From the NCBI GenBank assembly GCA_964574985.1, contig CAZNPH010000006.1, positions 1 through 64,000 on the forward strand: a stretch of 64,000 nucleotides of DNA. The letters run 5' to 3'. Below are positions 63,461 to 64,000 of the stretch, in pieces (position 1 is the stretch's first letter; the number at the start of each line of letters is the position of its first letter). A model generated the notes under the pieces. It was not told the DNA's origin and searched no databases. It was given only the letters and a program-made list of their open reading frames with translations. The position numbers and the translations under genes were made by a program. The stretch is from CAZNPH01 sp964574985 (GTDB lineage: Bacteria > Bacteroidota > Bacteroidia > Bacteroidales > SM23-62).

Positions 63461-64000
63461 TCATTTCCCGGAATCCACGATCTTGAAGAGCCTGTCGGAT
63501 CTTCTGACTTTTCTTTCAAGGGCCAGTGAAACATTTTCCCCCGGTCCCGCCCTCAGTACAGGTTCCTTATCCACCCGGATTTCCCGGACCCGGGTCTGGT
63601 ACACGCCCGATGCCGGGCCGGTAATGAGTATTTCATCTCCCGGCCGGAGTTCACCTGCTTCCAGTTTGAATTCAGCCACTCCGATGCGGCTGAAATAATT
63701 GATTCCCTTTCCGATGTAAACTCTCTTCCTGGTGGCCAGGGAACCATATCCGCCGGCCCACGATCCCATTTTCCGGCCAAGATAATATCCATCCCAAAAC
63801 CCCCGGTTGAAAACGGTTTTCAACCGCTCTTCCCATTGAGATACCGATCCGGGTGTGTACCTGCCTTCGGTGACCGCACGGACGGCTTCATCATAACAAT
63901 GAACGGTTTGGTATACATATTCCGGTGAACGGGCCCTTCCCTCGATTTTCAGCACACGGGCGCCTGATTCCATGATTTTGTCAATAAAGCCTATGGTGGA
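63461..64000 (-). CDS. Peptidase U32-family protein, 3' part only
   Basis: The C-terminal ~179 residues of a U32 protein; the gene runs off the right edge. The diagnostic stretch KIEGRARSPEYVYQTV and the C-terminal beta-barrel region (FKLEAGELRPGDEILITGPASG) match the TrhP/YegQ type, which functions in prephenate-dependent tRNA hydroxylation at U34 in other bacteria. The frame is open right up to the window end, so the real start lies outside. Convergent with, and adjacent to, the unknown gene downstream of mnmH. Confidence 0.88.
   Translation of the reverse strand, partial: STIGFIDKIMESGARVLKIEGRARSPEYVYQTVHCYDEAVRAVTEGRYTPGSVSQWEERLKTVFNRGFWDGYYLGRKMGSWAGGYGSLATRKRVYIGKGINYFSRIGVAEFKLEAGELRPGDEILITGPASGVYQTRVREIRVDKEPVLRAGPGENVSLALERKVRRSDRLFKIVDSGK

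Overview
The window is a chromosomal segment of a member of the Bacteroidota, most likely an uncultured Bacteroidales/Marinilabiliales-type organism of moderate GC content. The evidence is the gene content (gldA-gldF-gldG with a DUF4340 protein, a bTHX ribosomal protein, GT117/DUF2723 and DUF1080 proteins, the Bacteroidota-type argR-GNAT-argG cluster, a bactofilin-led ATP synthase operon without atpD/atpC) and repeated upstream boxes of the form TAnnTTTG, the Bacteroidota -7 promoter element. There are no rRNA genes, CRISPR arrays, prophage or intact insertion sequences. Two tRNA genes (Arg-CCT, Val-GAC) are present.

Layout. 0-5 kb: tRNA-Arg, a bTHX ribosomal protein with a very long Lys/Ala/Glu-rich tail, a decayed membrane glycosyltransferase, a GH16-like protein that seems to have lost its catalytic glutamates, and two tandem outer-membrane barrel paralogues. 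5-8 kb: atpD-atpC and a GT9 glycosyltransferase. 8-20 kb: a TonB-like protein, a large predicted surface metallopeptidase/propeller/barrel protein, a GT117-type membrane protein, a polyprenyl synthase, a Na/Pi cotransporter, a periplasmic thioredoxin-fold protein and carA. 20-32 kb: a long minus-strand arginine/proline cluster (argR, GNAT, argG, proC, argE-like, argH, proB, a dead DUF1080 gene, proA), flanked by carA and by carB on the plus strand; the argR-carB gap carries palindromes that look like ArgR operators. 32-38 kb: minus-strand operon bactofilin-atpZ-membrane protein-atpB-E-F-H-A-G. 38-41 kb: DUF177-rpmF-plsX-fabH. 41-48 kb: a single-domain response regulator, a broken ABC ATPase, an L-2-hydroxyglutarate oxidase, a DUF362 protein, tRNA-Val, a flippase-like membrane protein, an M28 peptidase and a DUF72 protein. 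48-52 kb: gldA-gldF-gldG-DUF4340. 52-64 kb: a SpoU-type methyltransferase, a membrane J-domain protein, a GH2 enzyme with an apparent nucleophile loss, exonuclease III, rsgA, a hybrid histidine kinase, mnmH, an unknown gene and a U32 peptidase cut by the window edge.

How it works together. The two atp loci on opposite strands jointly encode a complete F1Fo-ATPase. The arginine cluster has genes for both ends of the pathway (carbamoyl phosphate, argininosuccinate synthesis and cleavage, deacylation, a GNAT) but none of argB, argC, argD or argF/argF', so the middle steps must be encoded elsewhere or be lost. Three genes (DUF1080, ABC ATPase, ArnT-like glycosyltransferase) are clearly or probably decayed, and three further proteins (GH16-like, GH2, MnmH) carry substitutions at residues normally essential for activity, which gives the window a notable theme of functional erosion. 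No complete novel defence or biosynthetic system was recognised. The most unusual items are the bTHX fusion with 21-bp repeats, the GH16-like pseudoenzyme on a charged repeat stalk, and the rearranged arginine cluster.
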